In this document: positions 24,148 to 32,726 of the stretch, piece after piece
How positions within the stretch are numbered: the first letter of the stretch is position 1
Layout: the number at the start of each line of letters is the position of its first letter
NCBI GenBank assembly: GCA_001818235.1
Contig: MHJY01000031.1
Span: forward strand, 1 to 36,295
Length of the DNA stretch: 36,295 nt
Reading direction: 5' to 3'
From: Candidatus Jacksonbacteria bacterium RIFOXYB2_FULL_44_15
GTDB lineage: Bacteria > Patescibacteriota > Patescibacteriia > UBA9629
Program-made: the position numbers and the translations under genes
Notes under the pieces: model-generated
The model's database searches: none
What the model was told of the DNA's origin: nothing
Seen by the model: the letters and a program-made list of their open reading frames with translations, nothing else

Positions 24148-25056
24148 ATGTCTAAAAAATCAACAATTCTGTTAACCGGCGGTACTGGTTTTTTAGGCAG
24201 CAAGCTGGCAAAATCATTGCTCGGTCACAGTTATCGTGTTGTAGTTTTAAAACGCAGTTCCTCTGACTTGCATCGCTTGCAAGACCTATTAGATGACCCT
24301 AACCTTAACCTGATTAATATCGACCAAACAGAGGCTACCAGCTGGTTTAATTTCGATCAAATTGATGCAGTTATTCATACGGCCACTGCCTATGGCCGCT
24401 CCAGGGAAAAATCGGCCGATATTAGGCTGGCCAATTTGCAGTTTCCAACTAAACTACTAAAACTGGCCATTAAAAAACAAGTGCCTGCCTTTTTGAACGC
24501 TGACACTTTTTTTAATCTCAGGATTAGATTCTCAGGACAGGAACGTCTTTACGTCAAAACTAAAAAAAAATTTTTAACTAATGCTCTACTACTAATCAAA
24601 AAGAAAGAAATTAAGTTTATAAACCTAAAAATCGAACAAATGTACGGGCCCGACGATAATCCAACCAAATTTATCCCGTTTATTATAAAAACCTTGTTAC
24701 AAAACAAACCTAGCGTCGCCCTCACATGTGGAAAACAAAAACGTGATTTTATATTCATTGATGACGTAGCGCGCGCTTTTTATTCGGCGCTCTTGCACCT
24801 TAAGACCTGTAACCATTATCAAGAATTTGCCATTGGCACCGGAAAGACTTATGCGATCCGCGAAGTGGTCGAGGTCATCAAAAAAATTACTGAAAGCTCG
24901 ACTATTTTAAATTGGGGTGCTCTACCTTATCGGCAAAACGAGCTGATGATTTCCTGCGCCGATATCAAAAAAAACGAAAAAATTCATTGGCAGGCAAAAA
25001 AATCTCTAACTTACGGATTAAAACAGACCGTCGATTTCTACTGGAAACAATTTTAA
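24148..25056 (+). CDS. NAD-dependent epimerase/dehydratase (candidate CDP-dideoxyhexose 4-reductase)
   Basis: A 302-residue extended SDR with GGTGFLG at residues 11-17, a plausible catalytic pair Tyr135/Lys139 in YVKTKK, and IEQMYGPDDNPTKFIPF. Lying between rfbF and rfbH, it most likely reduces CDP-4-keto-3,6-dideoxyglucose at C4, as paratose or abequose synthases do, giving CDP-paratose or CDP-abequose. The exact stereochemistry is not predictable. The active-site region NADTFFNLRIRFSGQERLY is unusual compared with the common SSxxxYG form, so a changed substrate is possible. Confidence 0.75.
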   Translation: MSKKSTILLTGGTGFLGSKLAKSLLGHSYRVVVLKRSSSDLHRLQDLLDDPNLNLINIDQTEATSWFNFDQIDAVIHTATAYGRSREKSADIRLANLQFPTKLLKLAIKKQVPAFLNADTFFNLRIRFSGQERLYVKTKKKFLTNALLLIKKKEIKFINLKIEQMYGPDDNPTKFIPFIIKTLLQNKPSVALTCGKQKRDFIFIDDVARAFYSALLHLKTCNHYQEFAIGTGKTYAIREVVEVIKKITESSTILNWGALPYRQNELMISCADIKKNEKIHWQAKKSLTYGLKQTVDFYWKQF

Positions 25057-25070
25057 AAAAGTAGCAGTCT

Positions 25071-26384
25071 ATGTCAAAAAACATAACGCGGCAATCTATT
25101 TTGCGACAGGTTAAACAATTTTACGAACAGCAAAAAAGCTCCCATTTTATTCCCGGGCAAAGTCGTATTAATGTTGCGGGCCGAGTATACGATGATAAAG
25201 AGATGGTGAATTTGATCGACGCTAGCCTCGACTTTTGGCTTACTGCAGGCCGTTATGCCAGCGAGTTTGAGCAAAAATTAGCACAATATGTCGGGGTCAA
25301 ATATTGTCTGTTGACTAATTCCGGATCTTCGGCCAATCTGCTAGCAGTCACGGCCCTGGCCTCGCCTAAGCTGGGCGAACGGCAATTACGGCCAGGTGAC
25401 GAAGTGATTACGACAGCCGCAAGTTTTCCAACTACAGTAAACCCGATCGTCCAAAACAAATTGAGACCGGTTTTTGTTGATATTGAACTGGGTACTTATA
25501 ACATTCAAGCCACAGCATTGGAAAAAGCAATTACCAAAAAAACTAAGGCATTGATTGTCGCCCACACTCTCGGCAACCCCATTGATATTAATCGAGTAAA
25601 CAAAATAGTAAAAAAACATAAATTATGGTTTATCGAAGACAACTGCGACGCCTTAGGCTCAAAATTTCGTGAAAAAATGACCGGCAGCTTTGGCCACATT
25701 TCTACTACCAGTTTCTATCCGGCACATCATATTACCACCGGTGAGGGCGGCGCGGTTTTTACCGATGACCCATTACTAAAAATGATCATCGCGTCAATTC
25801 GCGATTGGGGCCGCGACTGCTGGTGCGCCACTGGTGCTGATAACACCTGCCGGCAGAGGTTCAGTCAGCAGCATGGCTCCCTGCCTCAAGGCTATGATCA
25901 TAAATACGTCTATTCTCACATTGGTTACAATTTAAAAATTACTGACCTGCAGGCAGCTATCGGTGTTGCCCAGTTAAAAAAATTGCCGCGCTTTTCGGCC
26001 GTGAGAAAAAAAAATTTTGACTACTTATATCAATATTTTAAAAAATATCAACGGTATTTTGTTCTACCTCGCGCAACTGCCTCTGCCGTTCCGAGCTGGT
26101 TCGGTTTTCCGCTACTCGTCAAACCAAAATCACCTTTTCCGCGTACTGAGCTCGTTCAATATCTGGAAAAAAATCACATCGCGACCAGAATGCTTTTTGC
26201 CGGAAATTTAACTCGTCAACCAGCTTATCAAGGAATAAAGTTCAGAATTGCTGGTTCACTTACAAATACTGATATGGTAATGAACGGACTTTTTTGGATT
26301 GGAGTTTATCCGGGCATCGATCAAACACAAATTGATTTTATAATTTCGACCTTTAAATCATTCCTGCAACAATATGAATCATGA
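25071..26384 (+). CDS. rfbH: CDP-4-dehydro-6-deoxyglucose 3-dehydrase (E1)
   Basis: The PMP- and iron-sulphur-dependent enzyme removes the 3-hydroxyl of CDP-4-keto-6-deoxyglucose. The usual PLP lysine is replaced by His220 in FYPAHHITTGEGG, the defining change. Four cysteines at 192, 250, 252 and 260 give the spacing C-X57-C-X-C-X7-C reported for the 2Fe-2S centre of this family. The RDWGRDCWCATGADNTC stretch is diagnostic. The enzyme needs an electron-transfer partner (E3, RfbI/AscD type), which is not visible in the window. It overlaps the next gene by 11 nt. Length (437) is normal. Confidence 0.96.
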   Translation: MSKNITRQSILRQVKQFYEQQKSSHFIPGQSRINVAGRVYDDKEMVNLIDASLDFWLTAGRYASEFEQKLAQYVGVKYCLLTNSGSSANLLAVTALASPKLGERQLRPGDEVITTAASFPTTVNPIVQNKLRPVFVDIELGTYNIQATALEKAITKKTKALIVAHTLGNPIDINRVNKIVKKHKLWFIEDNCDALGSKFREKMTGSFGHISTTSFYPAHHITTGEGGAVFTDDPLLKMIIASIRDWGRDCWCATGADNTCRQRFSQQHGSLPQGYDHKYVYSHIGYNLKITDLQAAIGVAQLKKLPRFSAVRKKNFDYLYQYFKKYQRYFVLPRATASAVPSWFGFPLLVKPKSPFPRTELVQYLEKNHIATRMLFAGNLTRQPAYQGIKFRIAGSLTNTDMVMNGLFWIGVYPGIDQTQIDFIISTFKSFLQQYES

Positions 26385-27351
26385 TTTTTGCACATTATTT
26401 ACGTCACAGTATTTATACCAAGGATTAGCCTTAATCCACTCGCTTAATCGCCATTGTCAAAAATTCCGGCTATGGATTTTGTGTATGGATGACTCTGTTT
26501 ACCGCATCTTGAATCAATTCAACCTTAAGGACGTGACTCTGATTTCTCTAAAAGACTTTGAAAGTCCCGCACTACTACAGGTTAAAAAAGAACGGACACC
26601 GACCGAATATTGCTGGACTTGTAAACCGCCGCTTTTTCTCTATATTCTTGAACGCTGGCCAGACATAGAAACATTAACCTATCTGGATGGAGATTTATAT
26701 TTTTTTTCGAACCCAGACCCGATTTATCATGCACTAGGCGATCGGTCTGTGCTGGTGACGCCGCATTATTATTCACCGGAATATCGCAAAAGTCAGGCCG
26801 GACTTTTTAATGCCGGATTTTTGCTCTTTAAAAACAATCTTGCCGCTCGAATAATCATAGAAGAATACACGAAACAATGTCTTGACTGGTGTTTTAATTA
26901 TTATCAAAAAGGTAAAATCGGTGATCAAGGCTATCTAGATGCTTGGCCAATAAAGTATGCTGATCATCTGTCAATTTCGAAGTATCGAGGAATCAATGTC
27001 GCGCCATGGAATGTAAACCAATATAAAATTACAATTACTCAGAAGCAACTTATAATTAATCGCGAGCCATTGGTTTTTTATCACTTTCACTCCTTGAAGG
27101 TATATTCTGCAGTTAAATTCCTCTTATCCACTTACCCGTTGACTCGCCAAGTTAAAAAAATAATTTACCAACCATATATTGAATCCATTAAACGGGCAGT
27201 AGTTCTAGTTCTAAAAATTGAGCCAACGTTTTCCCATGGATTCAGCCCGTGGCCAATATGGCGCAAACAATTAAAATGTTCGTTACTTAAATGTTTAAAA
27301 AAAATAAAAAGTTATTATTATGTCGCTAAAACTTCGGCACTGGCTAAATAA
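26374..27351 (+). CDS. GT-A-type glycosyltransferase
   Basis: The 325-residue protein has the fold of nucleotide-diphospho-sugar transferases: an N-terminal CTLFTSQYLYQGLALIHSL, the metal-binding DGD at 105-107 in YLDGDLYFF, then LFNAGFLLFKNN and GDQGYLDAWP, a GT8-like arrangement. The C-terminal region (residues 240-320) is basic and hydrophobic, probably for membrane association. It starts inside rfbH (11-nt overlap), so it may transfer the CDP-dideoxyhexose, although CDP-sugar donors for GT-A enzymes are not proven here. The end overlaps the next gene by 32 nt. Confidence 0.8.
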   Translation: MNHDFCTLFTSQYLYQGLALIHSLNRHCQKFRLWILCMDDSVYRILNQFNLKDVTLISLKDFESPALLQVKKERTPTEYCWTCKPPLFLYILERWPDIETLTYLDGDLYFFSNPDPIYHALGDRSVLVTPHYYSPEYRKSQAGLFNAGFLLFKNNLAARIIIEEYTKQCLDWCFNYYQKGKIGDQGYLDAWPIKYADHLSISKYRGINVAPWNVNQYKITITQKQLIINREPLVFYHFHSLKVYSAVKFLLSTYPLTRQVKKIIYQPYIESIKRAVVLVLKIEPTFSHGFSPWPIWRKQLKCSLLKCLKKIKSYYYVAKTSALAK

Positions 27352-27994
27352 ATTTGCCTTGCTAGTCAAAAATAAAATCTTGATTAATCAAAATTTGCTG
27401 GGCGACCGTGACATTGAATGGTCGTTTGTTGCTGGCCACTTACCCAAAAACTCCGGCCATGCGTTAGATTTAGGTTGTCGGCAAACTTATTTAGGTCTAA
27501 TGGCCGCGCAAGCCGGTTATCAAACAATTGCCTTGGATTTAGAGCCTGTTGCCTGGCCATATCAGCATCCGAATTTGGAATTTATTCAAGGCGATATTTT
27601 AACAACTGAGTTTCCGAATGACTATTTTGACCTGATCATAAATTCGTCTTCAGTTGAGCATATTGGCCTTGCCGGCCGATACCAGATTAACGAAAATATT
27701 CCTGCCGGAGATTTAAGAGCTATGCAACGAATGTTGTCTTTCCTGAAACCGGGCGGAACAATGCTACTGACTATCCCTGTCGGCCAAGACGCTATCTGCC
27801 GACCTCTTCATCGAATTTATGGGGCAAAACGTCTACCTAGTTTAATCGCTGGATATGTTATCCGCAATAAAGAATTTTGGATTAAAGGCGAAAAACAAGA
27901 ATGGATTCAAGCGTCGGAAAACGATGCCCTGCATAAACTCTGCCCTAAAGGCGCCTATAATTTAGGCTGTTTTGTTTTGCAAAAGCCTTGCTAA
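27320..27994 (+). CDS. SAM-dependent methyltransferase, DUF268-like
   Basis: A 224-residue protein with the SAM-binding motif ALDLGCRQTYLGLMAA at about 48-63, IALDLEP and INSSSVEHIGLAGRY. The region GDLRAMQRMLSFLKPGGTMLLTIPVGQDA followed by LHRIYGAKRLPSLI resembles the DUF268 group of sugar-cluster methyltransferases. Acceptor unknown. It overlaps the glycosyltransferase upstream by 32 nt in another frame, and is followed after 10 nt by the polymerase/ligase gene. It could methylate the dideoxyhexose or the terminal residue recognised by Wzt. Confidence 0.8.
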   Translation: MSLKLRHWLNKFALLVKNKILINQNLLGDRDIEWSFVAGHLPKNSGHALDLGCRQTYLGLMAAQAGYQTIALDLEPVAWPYQHPNLEFIQGDILTTEFPNDYFDLIINSSSVEHIGLAGRYQINENIPAGDLRAMQRMLSFLKPGGTMLLTIPVGQDAICRPLHRIYGAKRLPSLIAGYVIRNKEFWIKGEKQEWIQASENDALHKLCPKGAYNLGCFVLQKPC

Positions 27995-28004
27995 CTGATC
28001 AAAA

Positions 28005-29276
28005 ATGACCAAAAAGCTTGCACAATTTAAACCCCTAATCCCGCTAATTTTGATTGCTCTGGGCATTACATTTTCTCCGGAACTAACGGTCGCCAAAATA
28101 AGCGAGGGCCGTGCGGTGGTGATCCGTTTGGAAGATATTTTGATCGTTATCTTTGGAATCACGGCGATTACTCGTTTTCTGCTCGCTGGTAAATTTAAAC
28201 TCAAGCGGCCTCCTTTGTACTTACCAATATTTTTTTGGTTGCTGATCGGAACATTAAGCACGCTCGTCAATTTATTTTTACAAAATATCAACTTCGCCAG
28301 AGGCACGCTATATTTACTAAAAGAAATCGAATTTTTTGTTTTGTTTTTTTACGTTTTTTACAGCATAAAAAATATCAAAATGGTTAAGCAAACTATGTTT
28401 TCTTGGCTAATAATCGGCGGCGGCGCCATCGCACTAATTATTTATCAATTTGTCGCCGGTTTCCGATATGGCGATTATGGACAGAGTCTGTATAAAGAAG
28501 TTGGCCCTCTGCCGAGCGGCGGCTTTTTTTTGGTACTGTTCACCTATTTATTTAGCTATTTGCTATATTACTTTCTCAATTTAAAAATTAGTAAACTCAA
28601 AAAGGTTTTATTGTCGATTCCAATTTTTAGTTTAATGATCGGCATCTTTTCTTCCGGATCCAGAGCAGCTTTCGCGGGATTAATGTTTACTTTAGTATTA
28701 AGCATCATTCTATTTGCCATAAAATCCCGCCGCTATATTAAACAAATACTCGGTGGTGCAGCTATTCTATTTATTGTCGTAATTGTTGTTATATTTTTGC
28801 TACCCAGTTCGTTTGCCCCAGCCGGACGATTCCGCACTACTTTTAATTTACAAAACATGGCCGCCGAGGCCGTATCTCCACGGTTTAATATTTCCGAAAG
28901 TCAGCTTCAGACTGTTCCCGCTAACCTTAAATATGTTCTTTTTGGCATGGGAAAATCAGTTTATTTAACTCTCGAGGAATCGCATAATCAATATACCCGA
29001 AATTTAATAGAAACCGGCATCGTCGGTTCGATTATTTTTTTAATTTTGATTTTTGCCGTCCTAAAATATTCAATAACAGCTTTTCTAAAAAGGACCGACG
29101 GATTGTCTGTCGGCCTCGCGGCAGCCTGTTTTGTTACCACATTGACTCTTTTATTTATCGGACTGACGGCAGAAGTATTTTTAGTTGTCAGGGTGATGAT
29201 GATTTATTGGTTTATGACTGCAATAACGATGTTTGTGATCACGGAAAATCGACCCAACAATGACTATGCCGGATAA
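28005..29276 (+). CDS. O-antigen polymerase/ligase-family membrane protein (Wzy/WaaL-like)
   Basis: The 423-residue protein has about ten hydrophobic helices (near 12-30, 44-62, 70-92, 106-122, 130-150, 172-196, 202-238, 245-266, 342-360, 375-415). The Wzy_C/WaaL motif GSRAAFAGL lies near residue 219. A long non-membrane loop at about 268-340 contains the family His in SHNQYTRNLIETG. Members polymerise undecaprenyl-linked repeat units or ligate glycan to an acceptor outside the membrane. Since Wzm/Wzt genes are also present, ligase activity may be more likely than polymerase, but sequence alone cannot decide. Overlaps the next gene by 17 nt. Confidence 0.87.
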   Translation: MTKKLAQFKPLIPLILIALGITFSPELTVAKISEGRAVVIRLEDILIVIFGITAITRFLLAGKFKLKRPPLYLPIFFWLLIGTLSTLVNLFLQNINFARGTLYLLKEIEFFVLFFYVFYSIKNIKMVKQTMFSWLIIGGGAIALIIYQFVAGFRYGDYGQSLYKEVGPLPSGGFFLVLFTYLFSYLLYYFLNLKISKLKKVLLSIPIFSLMIGIFSSGSRAAFAGLMFTLVLSIILFAIKSRRYIKQILGGAAILFIVVIVVIFLLPSSFAPAGRFRTTFNLQNMAAEAVSPRFNISESQLQTVPANLKYVLFGMGKSVYLTLEESHNQYTRNLIETGIVGSIIFLILIFAVLKYSITAFLKRTDGLSVGLAAACFVTTLTLLFIGLTAEVFLVVRVMMIYWFMTAITMFVITENRPNNDYAG

Positions 29277-30480
29277 ATCAACGAATCTTTGGATTTTTAA
29301 TCATTACGCGGTAACGCCTGATCTACCGGACGGCACGCGCCATTTTGATTTTGGACAGGAATTAACAAAATTATGGTTTAAAGTGACTATTTTTGCTTCA
29401 AGCTTTCCCCATTCAATCAGGCAAGAATACAAATTGACTCCCCGGCAAACTTGGAAACTGGAAAATTACTGTGGCGTCAATTTTGTCTGGCTTAAAACTA
29501 GGGCCTACAAAAAAAACGACTGGCGGCGTTTGCTAAATATCTGCTCTTACTATTTTCGCGCCTGCAAAGTAGGAAAAAAAATTACTAAACCGCCGACAAA
29601 CCTAGCTCAACCAGATGTAATTATAGGATCAACAGTACACCCATTGGCAGTATTAGCCGCTCACCGGCTGGCCAAACACTACCGCGCTAAATTTATCGTT
29701 GAAATCAGAGATCTCTGGCCGCAAAGTTTAATTGATATGGGCAGTTTATCGGCAAAAAGTTTAAAAGCGAGACTGCTACGCCTGTTAGAGCGCTTTTATT
29801 GTTCCCGCGCTCAATCGATAATAGTGCTATCTCCGCCGGCGCGCGATTATTTAATAAAAGCTGGCTATCCAGCTGATAAAATTAAGTTAATCCCGCATGG
29901 CATCGCAATTGACGCAACGCCTTATACTTTGCCTGAATCGCATAAAACCTTTACGGTAGTCTATTGCGGCTCATTTAGTTTAGTGAACGATCTAGCTCCA
30001 GCGTTTGAGGCAGCTAAAATCATCCAAGATCAGGGCTTTAGTGATATTAAATTTAAATTCATGGGCGCGGGCGCTTGTCGTGAAGAGTTAATGAAGTTAA
30101 CCGAGAAGTTAAAGCTAACAAATGTCGAATTTGCCGAGCCAGTAGCGAAAAAAAAATTGCCTGAGTGCTTATCACAAGCCGATGCTTTCCTGCTTAGCGA
30201 AAACAAAATTCTTTACGGCGCCTCCAATAAACTCCTCGACTATTTAGCCGCCGGCCGGCCGATTATTTTTTCCACTTTCGCCGCCCATAATATAATTTCT
30301 ACGATTGATTGTGGAATAATAGCCGACCCGCAAAATCACGAATCTCTTTCTGAGGCAATCATTAAACTTTACAAACTGCCAGAAAATGAGCGTTTACTGA
30401 TGGGCCAGCGCGCTCGGAACTTCGCGGCAAATAATTTTGATATTTCCCATTTAGCCAGACAGCTAGCGCAAATTTTATGA
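29260..30480 (+). CDS. GT4-family glycosyltransferase (WbuB-like)
   Basis: The 406-residue GT-B enzyme has an N-terminal LWIFNHYAVTPDLPDGTRHFDF, which is typical of WbuB-type fucosamine/GlcNAc transferases. It continues with VEIRDLWPQSLIDMG, SIIVLSPPARDYL, KLIPHGIAID and the C-terminal VVYCGSFSLVNDL. The EX7E area is replaced by LSENKILYGASNKLLDYLAAGRPII, the WbuB style. Likely cytoplasmic, membrane associated, adding an N-acetyl or deoxy sugar to the growing chain. An ATG at 29266 is an alternative start. It ends in an ATGA overlap with the next gene, suggesting coupling. Confidence 0.86.
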   Translation: MTMPDKSTNLWIFNHYAVTPDLPDGTRHFDFGQELTKLWFKVTIFASSFPHSIRQEYKLTPRQTWKLENYCGVNFVWLKTRAYKKNDWRRLLNICSYYFRACKVGKKITKPPTNLAQPDVIIGSTVHPLAVLAAHRLAKHYRAKFIVEIRDLWPQSLIDMGSLSAKSLKARLLRLLERFYCSRAQSIIVLSPPARDYLIKAGYPADKIKLIPHGIAIDATPYTLPESHKTFTVVYCGSFSLVNDLAPAFEAAKIIQDQGFSDIKFKFMGAGACREELMKLTEKLKLTNVEFAEPVAKKKLPECLSQADAFLLSENKILYGASNKLLDYLAAGRPIIFSTFAAHNIISTIDCGIIADPQNHESLSEAIIKLYKLPENERLLMGQRARNFAANNFDISHLARQLAQIL

Positions 30481-32054
30481 CGCCGATAAATTATTTTACA
30501 ACTCTTGACAAATCAAATCAAACTCCAAAATATTTGGAATATTTAAATAATATCGATCGCGTTTTCTGGACCAAAAATTTTCCTTGGAGTAAATACCAGG
30601 ATGTCTGTTTACAACCGGCACTGCATTTTCCTTATGAACCGCCGCCATTTACCGAAAGCGAATTAAAAAAAATATTACGGGAATCAAAAATGTTGTTTAT
30701 CCGCTGGTTTGATAAATTTGCGGACACGCCGACCGATTGGTGGTGGGTCGTTGCCCAAGCCGCCTTACCTATAGAAAAACTTAGTCGAAAAACCCGCAAA
30801 ACTTTGCGTCGCGGGATGCGTAGCTGTCAAATTAAACAAGTCTCGGCTGATTGGCTTAAAGAAAATGGTTACCAATGTTACCAATCGGCTTTCCAAAGAT
30901 ATAAAAACCCGCCGCAAGTGGCGACAAAAGCACGTTTTCAAAAAAATATTACGAGACAAGACCAATCCGGCTGTTTTGAATTTTGGGCGATCACGATCAA
31001 AGAAACTCTGATCGCCTATGCCGAGTGTCTGATAATCGGTAAAAATGCCTTTATTGTTGACGTTAAATACCATCCCGCATATTTAAAATATAGTCCGGGG
31101 TATGTTCTTACCTACACGCTGTTAAACCATTACCTTACGCAGCGCCAATTTGAACTTCTAACTAATGGAACGCGTTCAATTGCCCACAGCACGGAAATGC
31201 AGCTGTTCTTAGAAAAATTCAATTTTCAAAAATTATACTGTCGTTTGAACATTATTTATGCTCCAATTGCTAAAATGGCTGTGCAAATTATTTATCCGCT
31301 CCGATTTTTTGTGCGATTATCGTATAAGCTTTTTCCCTTCAAATTTTTTCACTTAATTAACGTTTTGCTGATTCAGGAATCCATTAAGCGCTCTTATAAA
31401 CATTTCGCGCCACCAGTTGCGCCCATTATCAATCTCGAAACTAAGCTTAATATTCGTCTTGCCCGGTCGGAAGACGCGCCGAAAATTGCCCATCTTCACC
31501 AGCAAGAAATTACCCGCGGTTTTCTGAGCCAGCTAGGATTGAATTTTTTAACTAAATTGTACCAAACGCTGATCGAATTTCCTCAATCCTTTGTCGTCGT
31601 AGCGGAAGTTGGTGGACAGCTGGCGGGATTCGTCAGCGGTTGTGATAATCTTCGGAAATTTTATCGATTTTTTTACCGCCGCTTTAATATCGGATTAGTC
31701 TTGAGCTTGCTCCCGAAAATGCTAAATCCAGCCACTTTAAAAAAAATGCTTGATATTATTCGGCCGCCGCATTACCAAGCAGGGGAAAATATCCCGGCCG
31801 AACTGCTGACAATGGCGGTTACAAGGGGCTACCAAGGACAAGGGGTCGCGCAAAAAATACTCGAGTACTTTACTCAAGAGATGCAAAAAAGAAAAATATT
31901 TATTTTTAAAGTTATTGTCGGCGAAAATCTGCCGCGCGCCATCGGTTTTTACGAAAAAACGGGCTTTAAATATTTGGCCAAGATATCGGTGCACAAAGAC
32001 CAATGGTCAAGAATATATTTTTATGAATTACCTATTGAATCTACCCGGATTTAA
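30477..32054 (+). CDS. Tandem acyltransferase fusion: FemAB/GNAT-like N-terminal half plus GNAT C-terminal half
   Basis: The 525-residue protein carries two acyltransferase-type domains. The first half (about 50-265) has KLSRKTRKTLRRGMRSC, FEFWAITIKETLIAYAECLI and the VDVKYHPAYLKYSPGYVLTY stretch, as in the FemAB/GNAT_6 group. A hydrophobic, basic linker follows (about 265-310). The second half (about 325-510) is a regular GNAT with LAGFVSGCD, ELLTMAVTRGYQGQGVAQKILEYF and ENLPRAIGFYEKTGF. It is likely to acylate an amino sugar or the lipid-linked glycan. Close to the initiating transferase and a DegT aminotransferase, it might supply the acetylation step that PglD performs in bacillosamine synthesis; this is inference. 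The C-terminus overlaps the next gene by 32 nt. Confidence 0.75.
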   Translation: MTPINYFTTLDKSNQTPKYLEYLNNIDRVFWTKNFPWSKYQDVCLQPALHFPYEPPPFTESELKKILRESKMLFIRWFDKFADTPTDWWWVVAQAALPIEKLSRKTRKTLRRGMRSCQIKQVSADWLKENGYQCYQSAFQRYKNPPQVATKARFQKNITRQDQSGCFEFWAITIKETLIAYAECLIIGKNAFIVDVKYHPAYLKYSPGYVLTYTLLNHYLTQRQFELLTNGTRSIAHSTEMQLFLEKFNFQKLYCRLNIIYAPIAKMAVQIIYPLRFFVRLSYKLFPFKFFHLINVLLIQESIKRSYKHFAPPVAPIINLETKLNIRLARSEDAPKIAHLHQQEITRGFLSQLGLNFLTKLYQTLIEFPQSFVVVAEVGGQLAGFVSGCDNLRKFYRFFYRRFNIGLVLSLLPKMLNPATLKKMLDIIRPPHYQAGENIPAELLTMAVTRGYQGQGVAQKILEYFTQEMQKRKIFIFKVIVGENLPRAIGFYEKTGFKYLAKISVHKDQWSRIYFYELPIESTRI

Positions 32055-32658
32055 GCGTTTTTTTGACCTATTTTTTGCTTTTTGCGCACTAGCGCTAGCG
32101 TGGCCGATTTTAATATTAATCGCCGCCGCCATAAAATTAACCTCACCGGGAACGATTTTTTTTATCCAAACGCGTTTAGGACAATTCGGCCAACCGTTTA
32201 AAATTTACAAATTTCGAACAATGACGCCGCAGATGGTTACTAAAGATACTTTGACTCTCGCTGACGATAAACGCTTAACCAAAATTGGCCGCTGGCTCCG
32301 ACGCTACAAACTTGACGAACTGCCGCAATTTGTTAATGTTTTACAAGGCCATATGAGCGTGGTTGGCCCGCGGCCGGACGTACCGCAATATTACGACTTA
32401 GGCAATCCCCTGCACCAAAAAGTTTTAAGCGTTAAACCCGGCGTTACCTGTTTCGGCGGCATCGAATACAGCCTTTCGAAAAATCAAGAAGATAAAATTT
32501 TAGCCAAGGCTCAAGTGCCGGAAGAAGCTTACCGCAATCAAATTTTTCCCGCCAAAATGGCGCTAAATTTAAAATACGTCGAGGAACGATCTTTTGCACT
32601 GGATCTTAAAATTATTGGCCTAACGATTTATTATTTAATTAAAAAAATAATAAAATGA
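32023..32658 (+). CDS. Undecaprenyl-phosphate sugar phosphotransferase (PglC-like, monotopic)
   Basis: This enzyme would start each glycan by transferring a sugar-1-phosphate to undecaprenyl phosphate. The 211-residue protein has the small PglC layout: one N-terminal re-entrant hydrophobic helix (FFDLFFAFCALALAWPILIL), IKLTSPGTIFFIQTRLG, FKIYKFRTM, and the catalytic core KLDELPQFVNVLQGHMSVVGPRP. A longer frame reaching back to 31915 exists, but those 36 residues lie within the preceding gene and look nothing like the family; the ATG at 32023 fits. It lacks the extra N-terminal membrane domain of WbaP/WcaJ. A 68-nt gap with a hairpin repeat follows. Confidence 0.9.
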   Translation: MNYLLNLPGFKRFFDLFFAFCALALAWPILILIAAAIKLTSPGTIFFIQTRLGQFGQPFKIYKFRTMTPQMVTKDTLTLADDKRLTKIGRWLRRYKLDELPQFVNVLQGHMSVVGPRPDVPQYYDLGNPLHQKVLSVKPGVTCFGGIEYSLSKNQEDKILAKAQVPEEAYRNQIFPAKMALNLKYVEERSFALDLKIIGLTIYYLIKKIIK

Positions 32659-32665
32659 CGACTGG

Positions 32666-32685
32666 ATTCCCGCTTTCGCGGGAAT
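32666..32685 (+). repeat. Small dispersed palindromic repeat (ATTCCC-N8-GGGAAT type)
   Basis: An 8-bp perfect stem ATTCCCGC/GCGGGAAT closes a TTTC loop; the wider reverse-strand context reads GTCATTCCCGCGAAAGCGGG followed by AATCCAG. This matches the general form ATTCCC-N8-GGGAAT known from Neisseria dRS3 and from short hairpins scattered in many bacterial genomes. It lies in the 68-nt gap after the initiating transferase. No T-tract follows the stem on either strand at proper distance, so it is not a regular terminator. Confidence 0.75.
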
Positions 32686-32726
32686 GACAAAATTGAAATT
32701 ATATTAAATGCTAAACGTCTACTATT

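Noticed and set aside
31915-32022. A 36-residue N-terminal extension of the sugar phosphotransferase.
   Set aside because: It lies inside the upstream acyltransferase gene, is basic and polar, and does not resemble the family; the ATG at 32023 precedes the expected membrane helix.
32666-32700. Intrinsic terminator at the GC-rich hairpin.
   Set aside because: No U-tract directly follows the stem on the + strand; on the - strand T-rich sequence is over 10 nt away. The palindromic repeat explanation fits better.
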